Origin: Chloroflexota bacterium
Lineage (GTDB): Bacteria; Chloroflexota; Anaerolineae; Aggregatilineales; Phototrophicaceae
Assembly (NCBI GenBank): GCA_011523515.1
Contig: WTGO01000069.1
Span: forward strand, 1-64,000
DNA: 64,000 nt
Direction of reading: 5' to 3'
Shown: piece after piece, positions 1 to 9,336 of the stretch
How the letters are laid out: each line of letters starts with the position of its first letter
How positions within the stretch are numbered: position 1 is the first letter of the stretch
The notes under the pieces: generated by a model
Told to the model about the DNA's origin: nothing
The model's input: the letters and a program-made list of their open reading frames with translations, nothing else
Databases searched by the model: none
Program-made: the position numbers and the translations under genes

Positions 1-1283
1 CGCTGGCGCAGGATGTGACCAACATCACCTTCGGCGGTTGGGGCGGCGTCGCCGAGGACGAGGGCGTAAAGTCGGCCATCGAAGTCTTCGAGGCGGAGAA
101 CGACGATATTACGGTGGAATGGCTGCACAACCCGAGCGCCGGAGACTACGGCCGTGTCCTGCTTTCGAGTATCGCCGCCGGCACTGCGCCGGACACCGGC
201 TTCATCTTGTCCGACAACTACGAGACGCTTGCGGTCGGCGGCGCCTTGATGGATATCACCGATCTGGTGAAGAATGATCCGCTTCTCGGCCAACCGGGTT
301 ACTTCCTTGAGCCGCAAGAAGCCAATCGCTGCGAGGTCAACGGACGCTGGTATGGGATCGGCTCAACCTGGGTCGCCCATCACTTCTATTACAACGCTGA
401 GATGTTTGAGGCGGAAGGCATCACGCCGCCCGGTTTCCAGGATGACGAGATCTGGGAATGGGACGAATTCCTGGAAGTCTGCAAGGTATTCACCAGAGAC
501 AGCGCGGGCCGTCACCCGGGCGATGCCGGTTTCGACAGCGAAGACATCGTGCAATGGGCGGTAGACTGGCCCTTCTGGTGGATGCCGCTGGGCCTGGCCG
601 CGCACGCCAATGGCGGCGAATTCCTGACCGAAGACGGCTTGATCGGTTTGGACAGTCCGGAAGCGATGGAAGGCTTGCAGCGAATTTCGGATTTAGTCCA
701 TAAGCATCATGTGGCGCCGCGTGGCGCTGCCTTGGCCAGTTTGGGCATGAACAACACGCAGATGGTTGACAGCGGCCGCCTGGCGATGGCGGTCGATGGC
801 TCTTGGGCGCTGGCCTGGATGAATCCGTCAATGATGAACGTGCCGTTGGGCACCGGCGCGCTGCCCAAGATGCAGAAACCGGCCAGCATCATGCAGGCGC
901 ATTTCCACTCTGTGCTCGCGGGCACCGAGCATCCGGAAGAAGCCTGGCGCTGGGTACGCTTCCTGGCGACGCCCTTCTATCAGGAACATTTCTGCAAGAT
1001 TGGTCTCTGGGTGCCCAACCAGTCGGCTATGCTGACCGAAGAGGGCTTGAAGGGCTGGATCCGCGAAGGTATCCATCCTCCGAACTATTCGCAGTTCGCC
1101 ACCGATTATCTGCCGACGCATGGCGTCGCTGTAGCGATACCTCCGGGTTACATCGAAGCAGCCAACGATTATATCAATCCGGCTTTTGAGGCGCTGGCAA
1201 ACGGCGAAATGGCGGTTGACGTTATGCCTGACGCTGTTCGCGCGGCAAACGAGATCTTGACAGCGGCCAAGGAAAACATGTAA
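1..1283 (+). CDS. ABC transporter extracellular (sugar) solute-binding protein, 5'-truncated by window edge
   Basis: The frame stays open upstream of the first listed Met to the window edge (..LAQDVTNITFGGWGG). SBP family 1-like sequence; followed by MalF/MalG-type permeases. Confidence 0.85.
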   Translation, partial: LAQDVTNITFGGWGGVAEDEGVKSAIEVFEAENDDITVEWLHNPSAGDYGRVLLSSIAAGTAPDTGFILSDNYETLAVGGALMDITDLVKNDPLLGQPGYFLEPQEANRCEVNGRWYGIGSTWVAHHFYYNAEMFEAEGITPPGFQDDEIWEWDEFLEVCKVFTRDSAGRHPGDAGFDSEDIVQWAVDWPFWWMPLGLAAHANGGEFLTEDGLIGLDSPEAMEGLQRISDLVHKHHVAPRGAALASLGMNNTQMVDSGRLAMAVDGSWALAWMNPSMMNVPLGTGALPKMQKPASIMQAHFHSVLAGTEHPEEAWRWVRFLATPFYQEHFCKIGLWVPNQSAMLTEEGLKGWIREGIHPPNYSQFATDYLPTHGVAVAIPPGYIEAANDYINPAFEALANGEMAVDVMPDAVRAANEILTAAKENM

Positions 1284-1337
1284 TGCGCTGCTCAAACTTG
1301 GCGCGTCCGCGTTTCAATTGAGTTGACTTCTGTAAGG

Positions 1338-1362
1338 GCGGGAGAGCTAAAAACTCTCCCGC
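1338..1362 (+). terminator. Hairpin between SBP gene and permease genes (attenuator/processing element)
   Basis: GCGGGAGAG-CTAAAAA-CTCTCCCGC, perfect 9-bp stem, weak T-rich 3' side. Confidence 0.6.
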
Positions 1363-1399
1363 TTCGCCTATGTATTGGTTGGGTTCACCTTAGGTCATA

Positions 1400-2350
1400 A
1401 TGATTTCGCCACCCGCGAAACGGGAATCAGAACCGGGCTTCTGGTTGACCCGGCTTTATAATCGCTTGACCCTCAAGCAGCGTCGCATGCTGATGGGTTA
1501 TGTCTTCATTTCTCCCTTTATCCTGGGCTTCTTGCTCTGGTGGCTGGGCCCCGCGGCGGTCGCGGGCTACCTTAGCTTTCACAAGTGGAACTTCCTCGCG
1601 GCGCCAAAGTTCGTCGGCATGGCTCACTTCAGCAAGATGGTCGGCGACCCCATATTGGCGCAGAGTCTCAAGGTAACCATCGTCTTTTCGGCAATTTCCG
1701 TGCCTCTGGGCCTGGTTTTCGCATTTTTTTTGGCCAACTTGATCAACGCGAAATTTCGCTTTATCGCCATCTTCCGCACCATTTACTTCTTGCCCAGCAT
1801 CGTTCCGGCGGTGGCGAACGCCATCCTTTGGGCTTGGCTGTTCAACACCGAATTTGGCTTGATAAACTTTGTCATTCGCGCTCTAGGCGGGCCGAAGATC
1901 GGCTGGCTGCAAGATCCCAGTTGGGTGATGTTGGCTTTTGTTATCCTGACCGTCTGGGGCGTCGGCGGATCGATGATCATCTTCTTAGCTGGCTTGCAGG
2001 GGATCCCGCAGATATTTTATGAAGCGGCCGAGATTGATGGCGCCGGTCGTTGGCAGCGGCTGCTTTATGTGACCTTGCCGATGATGTCGCCAATTATCTT
2101 CTTTAATCTGGTCATCGGCTTCATCAATTCGTTTCAAGTTTTCGTCAGCGCGCTATTGATCACCAATGGCGGGCCGCAGCGGGCGACGCTCTTCCTCGTG
2201 CTGCATATCTGGCGCACCGCCTTCAGCAGCCAGAAGATGGGATATGCCTCCGTGCTGTCCTGGCTGCTCTTTGCGATCCTGATGGTGCTGTCGTTCTTTG
2301 TCTTCCGATATATCGGATCCCGCGTTTATTACGAGAATCCGGGCGATTAG
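1400..2350 (+). CDS. Carbohydrate ABC transporter permease (MalF/UgpA type)
   Basis: Multi-TM protein with EAA-type loop ([25 protein letters not shown]). Confidence 0.9.
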   Translation: MISPPAKRESEPGFWLTRLYNRLTLKQRRMLMGYVFISPFILGFLLWWLGPAAVAGYLSFHKWNFLAAPKFVGMAHFSKMVGDPILAQSLKVTIVFSAISVPLGLVFAFFLANLINAKFRFIAIFRTIYFLPSIVPAVANAILWAWLFNTEFGLINFVIRALGGPKIGWLQDPSWVMLAFVILTVWGVGGSMIIFLAGLQGIPQIFYEAAEIDGAGRWQRLLYVTLPMMSPIIFFNLVIGFINSFQVFVSALLITNGGPQRATLFLVLHIWRTAFSSQKMGYASVLSWLLFAILMVLSFFVFRYIGSRVYYENPGD

Positions 2351-2361
2351 GAGCTATTGTC

Positions 2362-3246
2362 GTGGGCTTTAGCGAAAGACCGGCCGATTTCGTCGAAACG
2401 AGACGTCAACCAAAGTCCTACGGGGACATTTTCTTCCACTGGCTGACGGTGTTTCTGCTGGTATTTTTCGCTGTCGTCATGGTCACGCCCTTCATCTGGC
2501 TGGTCTCCAGCTCGCTGAAAACGCAGATCAACATCTTCCAGTACCCGCCGCAGCTGATACCCGACCCAATGGTGCCTGAGAACTACGTCTACGCGTTGAC
2601 CTACAAACCATTTGGTACTTACTTCCGAAACACGATTCTTGTCGCCGGTCTTAACGTTGTCGCAGTCGTCTTCACTTCATCATTCTGCGCCTACGGATTC
2701 GCCCGCATGCGTTTCCCCGGCCGTGATTTTTGGTTCGGCATCGTGATGGCGACGCTTTTCCTGCCATACGCAGTATTGCTGGTACCCAGTTTCATTGTGT
2801 TTTCGCGCTTGGGCTGGGTGGATACCTTCCTGCCGCTGGTGGTGCCGCCCTTCTTCGGCGGCGGCGCCTTCAACATCTTTCTCATGCGGCAATTCTTCCG
2901 CACGATACCGGAGGAGATCGCCGACGCGGCGCGGATCGATGGCTGCAGCGAGTTCGGCGTTTATTGGCGTGTCATGATGCCCTTGTCCAAGCCGGCGCTG
3001 ATTACTATTGGCATCTTCACTTTTCTTTTCGCCTGGAACGATCTCATTGGACCGATCACGTATCTGCGGTCGCCGGACAACTTTACGATTGCTGTTGGGT
3101 TGGCGTCCTTCCGCAGCCAATTCGATGTCAGTTGGGATTTGCAATTGGCGGCGTCTTCAGCAGTCACCTTGCCCGTTATCGTGCTCTTCTTCTTCGCGCA
3201 GCGGTATTTTATTCAGGGTGTGGTGATGACGGGGCTGAAGGGTTAA
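2362..3246 (+). CDS. Carbohydrate ABC transporter permease (MalG/UgpE type)
   Basis: EAA loop ([30 protein letters not shown]); GTG start; directly downstream of the MalF-type permease. Confidence 0.9.
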   Translation: MGFSERPADFVETRRQPKSYGDIFFHWLTVFLLVFFAVVMVTPFIWLVSSSLKTQINIFQYPPQLIPDPMVPENYVYALTYKPFGTYFRNTILVAGLNVVAVVFTSSFCAYGFARMRFPGRDFWFGIVMATLFLPYAVLLVPSFIVFSRLGWVDTFLPLVVPPFFGGGAFNIFLMRQFFRTIPEEIADAARIDGCSEFGVYWRVMMPLSKPALITIGIFTFLFAWNDLIGPITYLRSPDNFTIAVGLASFRSQFDVSWDLQLAASSAVTLPVIVLFFFAQRYFIQGVVMTGLKG

Positions 3247-3259
3247 ACTTCGCGCGGAA

Positions 3260-3961
3260 TCATGCCCAGAATGCCTTTTCCAGGTCGTCAAACTCGGATG
3301 CCGGGCCTTCAAACTTATTTCGCCCCAACTCAAGCACATAGACATAATCGGCGATCTTGAGCGCTTCGCGGATTTCTTGATCGACCAGTAGAATGGTCAA
3401 TCCTTCTATGTCGCGCAGGTCGATCAGCATGCGGTAGACTTCTTCGCTGAGCAACTTCGCCAAGCCGGCTGTCGGCTCGTCGACCAAAATGACTTCGGGG
3501 TCAGTCATCAGCGTGCGGCCGATTTCCACCATGCGCTGCTGCCCGCCGGACAGACTACCGGCTTGGTCGTGCTGCTTCTCGCGCAAAATCGGAAAGCGCT
3601 CGTAATTCTCTTCAATCTTGCTTTCCATCCGTTTCTTGTCGTTCTGGAAGGTCCAGGCGCCCATCATCAGGTTTTCGCGCACGCTCATATGCTTGAACAC
3701 GCCCGGCTGCTGCGGAATATAGCTTATGCCCAGGCTGATCAATTGGTGAGTCGCTGTACCGGTCACATCTCTACCATTAAGCAGAATCTGTCCACTGTGC
3801 GGGTTCAGGAATCCGTAAATGGCTTTGAGCAGGGTCGACTTGCCGACGCCGTTCGCGCCCAGAATCGCCGTAATCTTCCCGGTTTCCGCCGCCAGGCTAA
3901 GCCCGCGCAATATATGCAAGTCTTCGTAATAGCCTACATAGAGATCTTTAATCTCGAGCAT
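3260..3961 (-). CDS. livF: Branched-chain amino acid ABC transporter ATP-binding protein
   Basis: Walker A GANGVGKST, signature LSGGQQR, Walker B VILVDEP; LIV operon context. Confidence 0.9.
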   Translation of the reverse strand: MLEIKDLYVGYYEDLHILRGLSLAAETGKITAILGANGVGKSTLLKAIYGFLNPHSGQILLNGRDVTGTATHQLISLGISYIPQQPGVFKHMSVRENLMMGAWTFQNDKKRMESKIEENYERFPILREKQHDQAGSLSGGQQRMVEIGRTLMTDPEVILVDEPTAGLAKLLSEEVYRMLIDLRDIEGLTILLVDQEIREALKIADYVYVLELGRNKFEGPASEFDDLEKAFWA

Positions 3962-3963
3962 GG

Positions 3964-4701
3964 CTAATCGTCCTCATCATGGCCGAGGTAAGCGTCAATC
4001 ACCGCGGGATCATTTTTCACCGATTGTGGATCACCATCGGCGATCAGCGCGCCATGATGGAGCACCAGCAGCCGCTGGCTCAACTCAAACACGGCGTTCA
4101 TGTCATGGCTGATGAAGATGATTGCCTTGCCATTCTCATGAACGCGATGGATGTAGTTGGAAATGGTGTCTTGCAAAGTCGGATGAACGCCGGCGAAGGG
4201 CTCGTCCAGGATAATCACCGCGGGGTCCAGCATTAGGAGTCGGCCCAACTCCAGTAATTTTCGCTGCCCGCCGCTAAGCGCCCGGCTGAATTCGTGGGTC
4301 AAGTGGTCGATGGTCAGCAAACCCAATATATCGTGAGCCCGTTCTTCCAGATCGGCTTTGCGCGCGTTGGGTCTCAGCGCCAGGCCTGGCACCAGCATAT
4401 TTTCCATCACCGTCATGCGGCCCAGCGCTCGGGTGATCTGGAAGGTGCGCCCCAAGCCGGCGCGCGTCACATCATAGGCCGGGTGGCCGTCAATGCGCTT
4501 GCCGTTAAGATATATTGTGCCAGAGCTCGGTTTCAGCATACCGCTCAACACGTTGGTCAGCGTGGTTTTCCCCGCGCCGTTAGGGCCTATCAAGCCGATC
4601 AGCTCGGGTTTGGTGACGGAGAACGAAACGTGGTCGACCGCCTGGTTGCCGCCGAAGCGCATGGAAACCTTGTTGAGTTCCAGGTTGATGTCACTCATCA
4701 T
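3964..4701 (-). CDS. livG: Branched-chain amino acid ABC transporter ATP-binding protein
   Basis: Walker A GPNGAGKTT, signature LSGGQRK; likely start MMSDINLE within the longer ORF 3964..4734. Confidence 0.88.
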   Translation of the reverse strand: MMSDINLELNKVSMRFGGNQAVDHVSFSVTKPELIGLIGPNGAGKTTLTNVLSGMLKPSSGTIYLNGKRIDGHPAYDVTRAGLGRTFQITRALGRMTVMENMLVPGLALRPNARKADLEERAHDILGLLTIDHLTHEFSRALSGGQRKLLELGRLLMLDPAVIILDEPFAGVHPTLQDTISNYIHRVHENGKAIIFISHDMNAVFELSQRLLVLHHGALIADGDPQSVKNDPAVIDAYLGHDEDD

Positions 4702-5860
4702 CCGGCTCCATCGGATCGACGATGTCGTCGTCATCGTCTTTGCGCTTGGATACGGATTCTTTCATTACCAAGTCGCGACCGCTGAACCATGTGATGAAGG
4801 GGTAGAGCAAGCCATTGCGCATATAGCGCAGGGTAAAGACCATGACCAAGCCGAACAAGGCAAAGCGCCAGGCGCCCGTCTCCCAGACGAAGGCGTCACT
4901 CCCGTCAAAAGTCGTGAGCCCAAAGGGCAGCGTAATCACAACTTCGCGCATCGCTTCCAGCATATAGCGTGAAATGAATGCGCCGGCCGCGGCGCCCACC
5001 AAACTCTCCATGCCGCCGATCACGGCGTAGGCGATAATCAGCGACATCTGCAGCACTTCCAGCTGTTCGGGGATGATCCGCTCCGAGCCGACATCGCTAT
5101 AGAAGATGGCGCCGGCCAAGCCCACAATCATGCTGGTGAAGACGAAAATCAGGATCTTGTATCGCACAACATTGACGCCCAGGGCCGAGGCCGCGTCTTC
5201 ATCCTCGCGCATGGCTCGCAGAAACAGACCAATGGGCGAATTGGCCACCCAGTGCATGACCAGCAGACAGACGATCAAGAGCGCGAACATCAGATAATAC
5301 TCGACCTGCCGCGCTGTATCGACGTCAGCGATTTGCAGCAAGGGGCGCAGAGACAAGCCGTTTGAGCCGCCGGTGTAGTCGTATTCAGTCAGCATCATGA
5401 TGCGGAATAACTCGGAGAAGGCGATGGTGAAAAGCGCCAGATAGGCCGAGCGCAGCCGCAGCAGCAGCCAGCCGATGACCAAGCCGACCAAACCCGCGAC
5501 CAAGGCGCCAATGATAATCGAACCCAGCGCGGAGAACGATTCCGGCGTAATCGCGATCCCCAGCATCGCGAATACGATACCGTCGCGGGCGATCAAACCG
5601 GCGACGTAGGCGCCGATGCCCATGAAGGCCATGTGGCCGAATGAAAACTGACCGGCGATGCCCGCCAAGAGCGCCCAACTGGACGACATGATGGCGTAGA
5701 AAAAGCCGCTGATGAAAACTGTCTTGGCATAGTTGGATTGCGAGGTGTCGTTGGGGAACCACAAGAAGAATAGGATAATCAAACCCAGTACAATGTAACC
5801 CAAGCGGCGGCGGCCGATGCCCTTATCAATTCTGGCCTCAAGTTGCCGTAAGAAATCCAT
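4691..5860 (-). CDS. livM: Branched-chain amino acid ABC transporter permease
   Basis: LivM-like membrane protein (SFGHMAFMGIGAYVAG); acidic C-tail KDDDDDIVDPMEPDDE; overlaps livG start. Confidence 0.88.
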   Translation of the reverse strand: MDFLRQLEARIDKGIGRRRLGYIVLGLIILFFLWFPNDTSQSNYAKTVFISGFFYAIMSSSWALLAGIAGQFSFGHMAFMGIGAYVAGLIARDGIVFAMLGIAITPESFSALGSIIIGALVAGLVGLVIGWLLLRLRSAYLALFTIAFSELFRIMMLTEYDYTGGSNGLSLRPLLQIADVDTARQVEYYLMFALLIVCLLVMHWVANSPIGLFLRAMREDEDAASALGVNVVRYKILIFVFTSMIVGLAGAIFYSDVGSERIIPEQLEVLQMSLIIAYAVIGGMESLVGAAAGAFISRYMLEAMREVVITLPFGLTTFDGSDAFVWETGAWRFALFGLVMVFTLRYMRNGLLYPFITWFSGRDLVMKESVSKRKDDDDDIVDPMEPDDE

Positions 5861-5862
5861 GA

Positions 5863-7410
5863 CTAGTGCTGCTCCTGGCCGAAGAGTCCGGTGGGTTTGA
5901 GCAGCAACACCAGGGCGAATATGACCAGCGCAAAGGCTTCCTTATAGGCGGCGCCGCGGCTGGGGTCCGGGTGGCAGCCTGCGCCCAGCGCTTCCACGAT
6001 GCCGACGACGATGCCGCCCACCAGCGCTCCGGGCACCGAGCCCAAACCGCCCAGCACCACAATAACGTAGGAGCGCCCGACCATTTCGGCCCCCACCCAG
6101 GGTACCCAGGCGAAAATCGGAATCAGCGCGGCGCCGGACATGGCCGCCAACATCGAACCCATTCCGAAAGACAAGGTGTTCATATTGGTCGGGTTGATGC
6201 CGGTTACCGCGGCTGCTTGCCGGTCTTGGCTGGTGGCGCGCAGCGCCCGGCCGGTCCAGGTGCGCTGCAAGAAATAGAGCAGGGCGAAGATGAGAACGAT
6301 GCCTACGACCATCGCGAAGGCGCGGTCGCCAATGATGTTGATGGGACCAAAGGCAAACTCGTCGGTGATCTGCGTTCGTTGCAGGGTGAAGCGACGAATG
6401 TCGATGAAGCGGTTGGTGCGTTGCGGGAAGGGCCCGGCGACCGCCAGGGTGGTGTACTCAATCACGAAGCCGAAGCCAAATGTGATCAATATGGCGTATT
6501 CCGAAACCCGCTCGATCAGCCCTTCATGCATCGGCTTCAAGAAGATACGCTCGAAAACGGCGCCCATCAGAAATACGATAATCGCCGCGACCGGTATACC
6601 CCAAATCGGATTCACTTGTACTTCTGTACCGGTCAATTCACTGAGCAAGTTGCCGGCGTGCAGCAAGAAATAGAATGAGAAATAACCGCCCACCATATAG
6701 AGCTGCCCGTGGGCGAAACTCACGATGCCTTGTACGGAATAGATCAACGTAAGGCCGACTGCCATCAAGGAATAGATGCAGCCGATGACCACGCCATTCG
6801 CCGTCTGCTGCGTTAAATACGTGACCGAGAAGGGCGCTTGCACGCAGGGATTGGTCGGGTTCTGTATGGCAAAGAGCGTATAGATTTGCCAGGCGCCCAG
6901 CGAACCCAGGACGATCATCCAGTCGCGATTGATCTTGGGCGTGGTCTTCCACATCAAACCGAAAATCAAGGGGCCGATCGCGAAACCACCCAAGGCGGCT
7001 GCGGTCAAGACATTCTGATCGTCGGCTTCCTGATCGCGGTAATGACGGGGAATGAAATAGGCCGCCAACGCTGCCCAGAGCGGGCCGGCCAAAATCAGCC
7101 AGAGCGCGGAGGGAAAATGCGGATCAACGACCCGCACCATAACTTGTGAAGATAGGAACACGGTAAGTACGACGCCGATGGTCAGGGTCGTCCGGCGAAT
7201 CAGCGTCGGCTCGAAATAAAACAATCCAAGGCCGACGGGCCCCAAGGCGAATCCGCCGATGACGCCGGCGATCTTAAGGGTCGTGTCAGGTATCAGGTCT
7301 TCGTTTTTGCGTCCGCGGTTTACGCCCGGAAGCAGAAACAGGCCCAGGACCGCCCACAGCGGACCCGCCACCATGAGCCAAAGTACAAACAGGGTATCTT
7401 GAATGACCAT
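5863..7410 (-). CDS. livH: Branched-chain amino acid ABC transporter permease with N-terminal duplicated membrane domain
   Basis: LivH core from about aa 205 (NGVVIGCIYSLMAVGLTLIYSVQGIVSFAHGQLYMVGGY), preceded by about 200 aa containing two similar repeats. Confidence 0.85.
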   Translation of the reverse strand: MVIQDTLFVLWLMVAGPLWAVLGLFLLPGVNRGRKNEDLIPDTTLKIAGVIGGFALGPVGLGLFYFEPTLIRRTTLTIGVVLTVFLSSQVMVRVVDPHFPSALWLILAGPLWAALAAYFIPRHYRDQEADDQNVLTAAALGGFAIGPLIFGLMWKTTPKINRDWMIVLGSLGAWQIYTLFAIQNPTNPCVQAPFSVTYLTQQTANGVVIGCIYSLMAVGLTLIYSVQGIVSFAHGQLYMVGGYFSFYFLLHAGNLLSELTGTEVQVNPIWGIPVAAIIVFLMGAVFERIFLKPMHEGLIERVSEYAILITFGFGFVIEYTTLAVAGPFPQRTNRFIDIRRFTLQRTQITDEFAFGPINIIGDRAFAMVVGIVLIFALLYFLQRTWTGRALRATSQDRQAAAVTGINPTNMNTLSFGMGSMLAAMSGAALIPIFAWVPWVGAEMVGRSYVIVVLGGLGSVPGALVGGIVVGIVEALGAGCHPDPSRGAAYKEAFALVIFALVLLLKPTGLFGQEQH

Positions 7411-7479
7411 GCGCTCGCGCTACCTGATGTTGGCGGAACGACTGGCGCATCCGCCGGCTTCGACAATGAAAACAGCAAA

Positions 7480-7506
7480 CAAGGGCGACCAGTTCAGCCG
7501 CCCTTG
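7480..7506 (-). terminator. Hairpin between livJ-like SBP gene and livH
   Basis: CAAGGGCG...CGCCCTTG, 8-bp perfect stem with 11-nt loop; followed on the minus strand by TTTGCTGTTTTC. Confidence 0.55.
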
Positions 7507-7519
7507 TGATTGCGATTCC

Positions 7520-8848
7520 TTAGGGTGAGGTACCCGGCTCGATATAACCGGTGCCGTGGGTTTGATAGACCTCAGGATAGACTACAGCCGCATCCAGACC
7601 GCTTTGACCCGGCTCATAGTATTGCATGACCGTTACGATGGGGTCGGGCCACTGATGCCACATAAAGGCCGGCGTGCCTTCCGGCAGGTCCGGATTATGC
7701 GCGCCATACGCGAAGTAGTAGCGACCTTGGGACAGCTCGATATCGACCGACTCGATTGCTCCCACGATAGCGGCGGCGTCATCGTAGCTGCCGGCGCGCT
7801 CCATCGCGTCCTTCAGGATGTAGACAGCATCGTAAGACGCCATGGCGAAGCTGGGAATGATATCTCCCCAGGCCTCCTCGTACTTGGCGTTCAGTTCAAC
7901 CGCGGCATCGCTGAACAGACTTGGGATAATGCCCACGCGATTGAAGGCGCAGTAATTGCCATCGGGGACGGTCGCCCAATACTGATCCGATTGGAAGGCA
8001 AACTGATTGGTGACGCAGATCGTGTCTTCGCTCGGCGCGATGCCCAGCTCGGACATCTGCTGCGTCAGGTTGAACGATGTCTCGCCGGTGACAAGTATGC
8101 GGATGACATCCGGCGCTTCCGCGCGGGCCTGAATCCGGCTCAGAATTGGGACGAAGTCTTCCGTGCCCAGTTCGACGTCAATCTTGGTGACGGTGGCGCC
8201 GGCTGCTTCAAAGCGAGCCGCCTCGTCCGCCGCCGCCGGCTGACCATAGTCCGTGTTCTCCACGATCAAGACGACGTCATCGACGCCCAGGCTGAGCAGC
8301 CAGTCGACGACAACGCTGCCGACCATCGAGCTGGCGGGAGAAATCCGGAAGATGTGATCGATGCCGTCCTCAAAGCGCGGCGGCGCGCCATCGTATTCAC
8401 GGATGCCGTTGGCGCTGACATTGTCATTCCAGGGCTCAGAGAATACTGTCGGAATCTGGTTCGCTTCCAGCATGCCCATGGTCGCCAGGCCGACAGCGCT
8501 GTGATATACACCCACCATCGCGTCGACGCCGTCTTCCTGAATCAAACGTTCCGTAACAGCCTGGCCGCGCTCGGGGCTGCCTTCCGAATCGCCGGTGACA
8601 ACATCAAGCATGTAATTGACGCCGTCAATCTGGACGCCGCAGTCGGCGTTGATATCGTCCGCCGCCTGGTTGAAAGCCCAATCCATGGCGACGCCGCCGG
8701 CTACCGCGCCAGGCGCTGAAAGTGGCGCCAAACCGCCGACAGTGATCGTGTAATCTGCAAATTCGCAATGCCCGTCCGCCTGCGCGATGCCCATCGGCAA
8801 CAAGGCGAGCAAAGCTATCAGGCAAATTAAGATAGTTTTGCGTTTCAT
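7520..8848 (-). CDS. Branched-chain amino acid ABC transporter substrate-binding protein
   Basis: Signal peptide, LivJ/LivK-like fold sequence (ITVGGLAPLSAPGAVAGG..), LIV operon context. Confidence 0.88.
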   Translation of the reverse strand: MKRKTILICLIALLALLPMGIAQADGHCEFADYTITVGGLAPLSAPGAVAGGVAMDWAFNQAADDINADCGVQIDGVNYMLDVVTGDSEGSPERGQAVTERLIQEDGVDAMVGVYHSAVGLATMGMLEANQIPTVFSEPWNDNVSANGIREYDGAPPRFEDGIDHIFRISPASSMVGSVVVDWLLSLGVDDVVLIVENTDYGQPAAADEAARFEAAGATVTKIDVELGTEDFVPILSRIQARAEAPDVIRILVTGETSFNLTQQMSELGIAPSEDTICVTNQFAFQSDQYWATVPDGNYCAFNRVGIIPSLFSDAAVELNAKYEEAWGDIIPSFAMASYDAVYILKDAMERAGSYDDAAAIVGAIESVDIELSQGRYYFAYGAHNPDLPEGTPAFMWHQWPDPIVTVMQYYEPGQSGLDAAVVYPEVYQTHGTGYIEPGTSP

Positions 8849-9126
8849 GTTGAAGTCCTCCTTGGATTCAATGATAGACGGCGACTACGGTGGATTGCCG
8901 CAGAATAACGCCGCGCGTACTTCCGACGTCGCGTCGCGCTGCCTGTAGCATCGAGCGATTCAAGTCATTGAAAAGTCTGTATATTGCCGATTGAGCAATT
9001 GAGACAGCCACTTCAGAACCTGAGGGCTGGGGCTCGCCCAGCACAGCCAGTGCTGCGACAGGTCGAGATTAGCTTGAATAACCGCATTTGTCAAGCGAGC
9101 ACGCTTTTCCTGCACGCTCTCCTGGT

Positions 9127-9155
9127 TTGACAGGCTACCTCAGATGGAGTACATT
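9127..9155 (+). promoter_or_regulatory. Sigma70-type promoter for the dipeptide ABC operon
   Basis: TTGACA-N17-TACATT, about 180 nt upstream of the SBP start codon. Confidence 0.55.
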
Positions 9156-9336
9156 TTCACTCATTATTCGACCGGGTGCGCCGATGCGTCTGCGAGCGAT
9201 CGCTGGGGAATCTGGAGCAGGAGCGGCCACTGGTCGGAAAAGATTCATTGCTTGTCCGGCAAAGTAAATCAGGGAGGAATCGGGCGATAAACTGAGTTTG
9301 GAATGAAATGCTAGCAATCAGTGAAAGGAAAAAACG

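Noticed and set aside
5866-6678. 270-aa plus-strand ORF antisense to livH
   Set aside because: Low-complexity shadow ORF opposite a conserved membrane protein gene.
7556-8719. 387-aa plus-strand ORF antisense to the LIV substrate-binding protein
   Set aside because: Shadow ORF; no SD or domain, opposite a clear SBP.
9195-9204. 10-bp palindrome AGCGATCGCT in the dipeptide operon leader
   Set aside because: Contains the common GCGATCGC octamer; likely chance or a dispersed word in high-GC DNA without further support.
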